A stretch of 23,566 nucleotides of DNA from Actinomycetes bacterium (lineage in GTDB: Bacteria > Actinomycetota > Acidimicrobiia > Acidimicrobiales > Palsa-688). Position 1 is the first letter of the stretch; each line of letters starts with the position of its first letter. A program made the translations under genes and the position numbers. Of the stretch, positions 22,901 through 23,566 are shown in pieces. The stretch is from the NCBI GenBank assembly GCA_021827225.1, contig JAKAXG010000009.1:1-23566 (forward strand), written 5' to 3'. The notes beneath the pieces were generated by a model. That model was given only the letters and a program-made list of their open reading frames with translations. It was not told the DNA's origin and did not search any database.

Positions 22901-23566
22901 GGACCGGTCGCTCCTGCGCCCGCTGAAGGTGGTGGCCGATACCGCCAACGGGATGGGCGGCCACGTCGTGCCGGCCGTGTTCGAGGGTCTCCCGTTCCAG
23001 CTCGAGATCCTCTTCCAGGAGCTGGACGGGACCTTCCCCAACCACCCGGCGGACCCCATACAGCCGGAGAACCTGGTCTCCCTCCAGGACCGCATGCGCG
23101 AGACCGGCGCCGACGTCGGGCTGGCCTTCGACGGGGACGCCGACCGGTGCTTTCTGGTCGACGACCGCGGCGTGCCGGTCCCGGGATCCACGACCACCGC
23201 CATGGTGGCGGCGGCCATGCTCGAGAAGAACCCCGGCGCGACCATCCTCCACAACCTGATCTGCTCCAAGGCGGTGCCCGAGATCATCAAGGAGCGGGGC
23301 GGCACCCCGGTCCGGACCCGGGTCGGGCACTCCTACATCAAGGCGGTCATGGCCGACACCGACGCCGTCTTCGGCGGGGAGCACTCCGGCCACTACTACT
23401 TCCGGGACAACTACCGGGCCGACTCCGGGGCCATCGCCGCCCTGGTCGTGCTCGAGGTCCTGAGCCGCGACGGGCGCCCTCTCTCCGAGATCCGCCGGGA
23501 GTTCGAGCGCTACGCCGCCTCCGGGGAGATCAACACCGAGGTCGACGACCCGGCCGCCGTGATCGA
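19995..23566 (+). CDS. polytopic PTPS-related/GT-C-like membrane protein continuous in frame with phosphomannomutase (partial at the window end)
   Basis: One open frame of at least 1190 codons with no stop up to the window edge. Residues 1 to about 798 are a membrane protein: a short acidic cytoplasmic leader, a first helix (TVVTFAVVAACVAF), then GGDMGAHVWLPAYVK and WYDGFPVLTYYFPLP, which resemble the 6-pyruvoyl-tetrahydropterin-synthase-related membrane family and GT-C sugar transferases. About ten more helices follow, then a large extracytoplasmic region (roughly 430-740), and a last helix (WAGLILSILGLGVVGYLW). Seven consecutive Arg (codons 22320-22340) and VITWAEVGEDGKVPGR lead straight into the mutase at codon 22389. 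Positive-inside logic puts the C-terminus in the cytosol, compatible with a real fusion. The start is ATG 19995, with a GGGGGA-like site very close to it. It may instead be two genes with a masked stop; see the separate mutase entry. Confidence 0.78.
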   Translation, partial: MTAIHTLDSDEDEGIWPPDSAQPWWERLREKIRPETVVTFAVVAACVAFTFKELQPSQLFKNTTPAGGDMGAHVWLPAYVKRVLLPHLQITGWTPDWYDGFPVLTYYFPLPIISIALLSYIIPYNIAFKLITVVGLLTLPIAAWAFGRLSRARFPIPAVLAVATLPYLFGREFTIYGGNIASTMAGEFSFSISLSFALVFLGLVVRGLDTGKHRASAAVLLALTGLSHVLPLFFASGGAVVLLIMNLISTRDLKRLKWAVPVGITAAALIAFWALPFYVRLPYATNMGYGKITTYVASLFPANDTWLYILAGAGFLLSVVRSSRLGVFLGTMAALCAVVFVVAPPARLWNARVLPFWFLCLYLLAGLAFAEVGSLVVEMAGGRHPDRESSYVGVPIITAVVAFIWVLYPLHYLPFGHTTASGKYDWLGIKSTDSSFIPDWVYWNYSGYQNPGKARRNEYFALINQMRQIGAKYGCGRAMWQYEPELDQMGTPDALMLLPYWTNGCIGSQEGLYYESSATTPYHFLNAAELSVQPANPVRGLDYPSGPNVAEGVQHLQMLGVRYFMAETPSIEAAADADSNLRLIATVGPYPVTYTTGSSSQVLQRTWKIYEVLDSQLVTPLANRPVVMKGITPNKWLAPSESWYLHPSRWSVYEAQSGPKSWARVSPTATNLPQVPLPPVQVSGVKQTNQSVSFNVDRTGVPVLVRVSYFPNWHVTGAKGPYRVTPNLMVVIPTANHVSLNYGYTPVDWAGLILSILGLGVVGYLWKAGPVTYRNRRRRRRRVITWAEVGEDGKVPGRMAPPDLTYLDRIFKAYDIRGTVPDQMNTDLARAVGEAFARFSGASRVLVARDMRPSGPELVQAFCEGATSAGVDVVDLGLCSTDEMYFASGSMDAPGAMFTASHNPAQYNGIKLCRAGARPIGADTGLQEIERAVAASLSGVAAAPAGGPAGRVTRADVLDDYAVKVRSFVDRSLLRPLKVVADTANGMGGHVVPAVFEGLPFQLEILFQELDGTFPNHPADPIQPENLVSLQDRMRETGADVGLAFDGDADRCFLVDDRGVPVPGSTTTAMVAAAMLEKNPGATILHNLICSKAVPEIIKERGGTPVRTRVGHSYIKAVMADTDAVFGGEHSGHYYFRDNYRADSGAIAALVVLEVLSRDGRPLSEIRREFERYAASGEINTEVDDPAAVI
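22319..22340. repeat. 22-bp perfect GC palindrome encoding a poly-Arg run
   Basis: CCGCCGCCGCC followed by GGCGGCGGCGG is a perfect palindrome made of CCG/CGG triplets. In frame it supplies the Arg7 run after the last membrane helix. It would form a very stable hairpin, and is also the kind of sequence where a one-base assembly error would go unnoticed. Confidence 0.8.
22373..22378 (+). promoter_or_regulatory. candidate internal -10 box (TAAGGT) before the phosphomannomutase module
   Basis: TAAGGT is followed by TCCGGGGCGC (ten nt) and ATG 22389, the same layout as the boxes at 1123 and 5583. Its TAA is out of frame with the membrane protein. It suggests the mutase may be made separately as well. 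Confidence 0.4.
22389..23566 (+). CDS. manB: phosphomannomutase/phosphoglucomutase (ManB-type), C-terminal module or nested gene, partial
   Basis: An alpha-D-phosphohexomutase converting mannose-6-phosphate to mannose-1-phosphate (or the glucose pair), supplying ManC. From ATG 22389, 392 codons are visible. DRIFKAYDIRG opens the protein; MFTASHNPAQYNGIK holds the phosphoserine (about Ser103); AFDGDADRCFLVDD (about 247-259) binds the metal; and GEHSGHYYFRDNY (about 330-342) is the sugar-specificity loop. DGTFPNHPADPIQPENL is also typical of bacterial ManB/AlgC. The phosphate-binding domain 4 is largely beyond the window. The ATG is in frame with the upstream membrane protein, so this is either its C-terminal domain or a gene translated from an internal start. 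An autonomous, canonical N-terminus directly at the ATG favours independent function. Confidence 0.9.
   Translation, partial: MAPPDLTYLDRIFKAYDIRGTVPDQMNTDLARAVGEAFARFSGASRVLVARDMRPSGPELVQAFCEGATSAGVDVVDLGLCSTDEMYFASGSMDAPGAMFTASHNPAQYNGIKLCRAGARPIGADTGLQEIERAVAASLSGVAAAPAGGPAGRVTRADVLDDYAVKVRSFVDRSLLRPLKVVADTANGMGGHVVPAVFEGLPFQLEILFQELDGTFPNHPADPIQPENLVSLQDRMRETGADVGLAFDGDADRCFLVDDRGVPVPGSTTTAMVAAAMLEKNPGATILHNLICSKAVPEIIKERGGTPVRTRVGHSYIKAVMADTDAVFGGEHSGHYYFRDNYRADSGAIAALVVLEVLSRDGRPLSEIRREFERYAASGEINTEVDDPAAVI

Noticed and set aside
19905..23393. A very long open frame (over 1100 codons) antisense to the membrane protein-phosphomannomutase region
   Set aside because: Its translation is low-complexity, rich in Gly/His/Arg/Val/Asp with no folded-domain motifs, while the plus strand carries clear catalytic motifs. 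It is a product of high GC and third-position bias.

Overview
The window is very GC-rich (roughly 70% or more by eye), gene-dense and entirely chromosomal in character. Several genes point to an actinomycete, most likely an acidimicrobial-type lineage: coenzyme F420 genes (cofD, cofE), a DUF3499 small zinc protein, a membrane glycosyltransferase paired with a DUF5719 secreted protein, GTG starts, and GTGA start/stop overlaps. The grouping of a WbbL-like glycosyltransferase, manC, fbiA/fbiB and phosphomannomutase recalls the mycobacterial Rv3257c-Rv3266c neighbourhood. That comparison is from memory and was not searched. I see no tRNA, rRNA, CRISPR array, insertion sequence or phage gene.

Layout. 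(1) 1-3891, plus strand: the tail of a UDP-sugar decarboxylase/epimerase, a WbbL-like GT2 enzyme, an anchored Ser/Thr/Pro-tailed protein of unknown function, a ManC-like nucleotidyltransferase and an SDR epimerase whose catalytic Tyr is Gln. (2) 3888-5548, minus strand: cofD-cofE for F420 synthesis, overlapping by GTGA. (3) 5598-9887: three GT4 glycosyltransferases (plus, minus, plus) and an Rmd-like GDP-4-keto-6-deoxymannose reductase. (4) 9979-10467, minus: a phasin/HBHA-like helical protein with the only AT-rich consensus promoter of the window. (5) 10694-15416, plus: a 1081-residue GT2-plus-membrane protein overlapping a DUF5719 secreted protein. (6) 15428-18656, minus: ftsH followed by a catalytically eroded phosphoglycerate-kinase paralogue, with a 26-bp perfect palindrome between them. 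(7) 18717-23566, plus: DUF3499, a CPBP membrane protease, a 56-residue zinc ribbon, then one uninterrupted frame encoding a roughly 800-residue polytopic PTPS-related membrane protein and, without a stop, a phosphomannomutase/phosphoglucomutase that runs off the window.

How it works together. ManB (Man-6-P to Man-1-P), ManC (Man-1-P to GDP-Man) and Rmd (4-keto reduction to GDP-rhamnose or a related sugar) could supply GDP-sugars. The GT2/GT4 enzymes and the two large membrane proteins could use these and polyprenyl-linked sugars to build a cell-surface glycan. F420 synthesis, FtsH quality control and small zinc proteins are housekeeping neighbours.

Most interesting points: the in-frame membrane protein-phosphomannomutase continuity with an internal promoter-like box just before the mutase; the recurrent TANNNT box 6-11 nt before start codons, suggesting widespread leaderless transcription; the PGK-like probable pseudoenzyme; and the Tyr-to-Gln epimerase.
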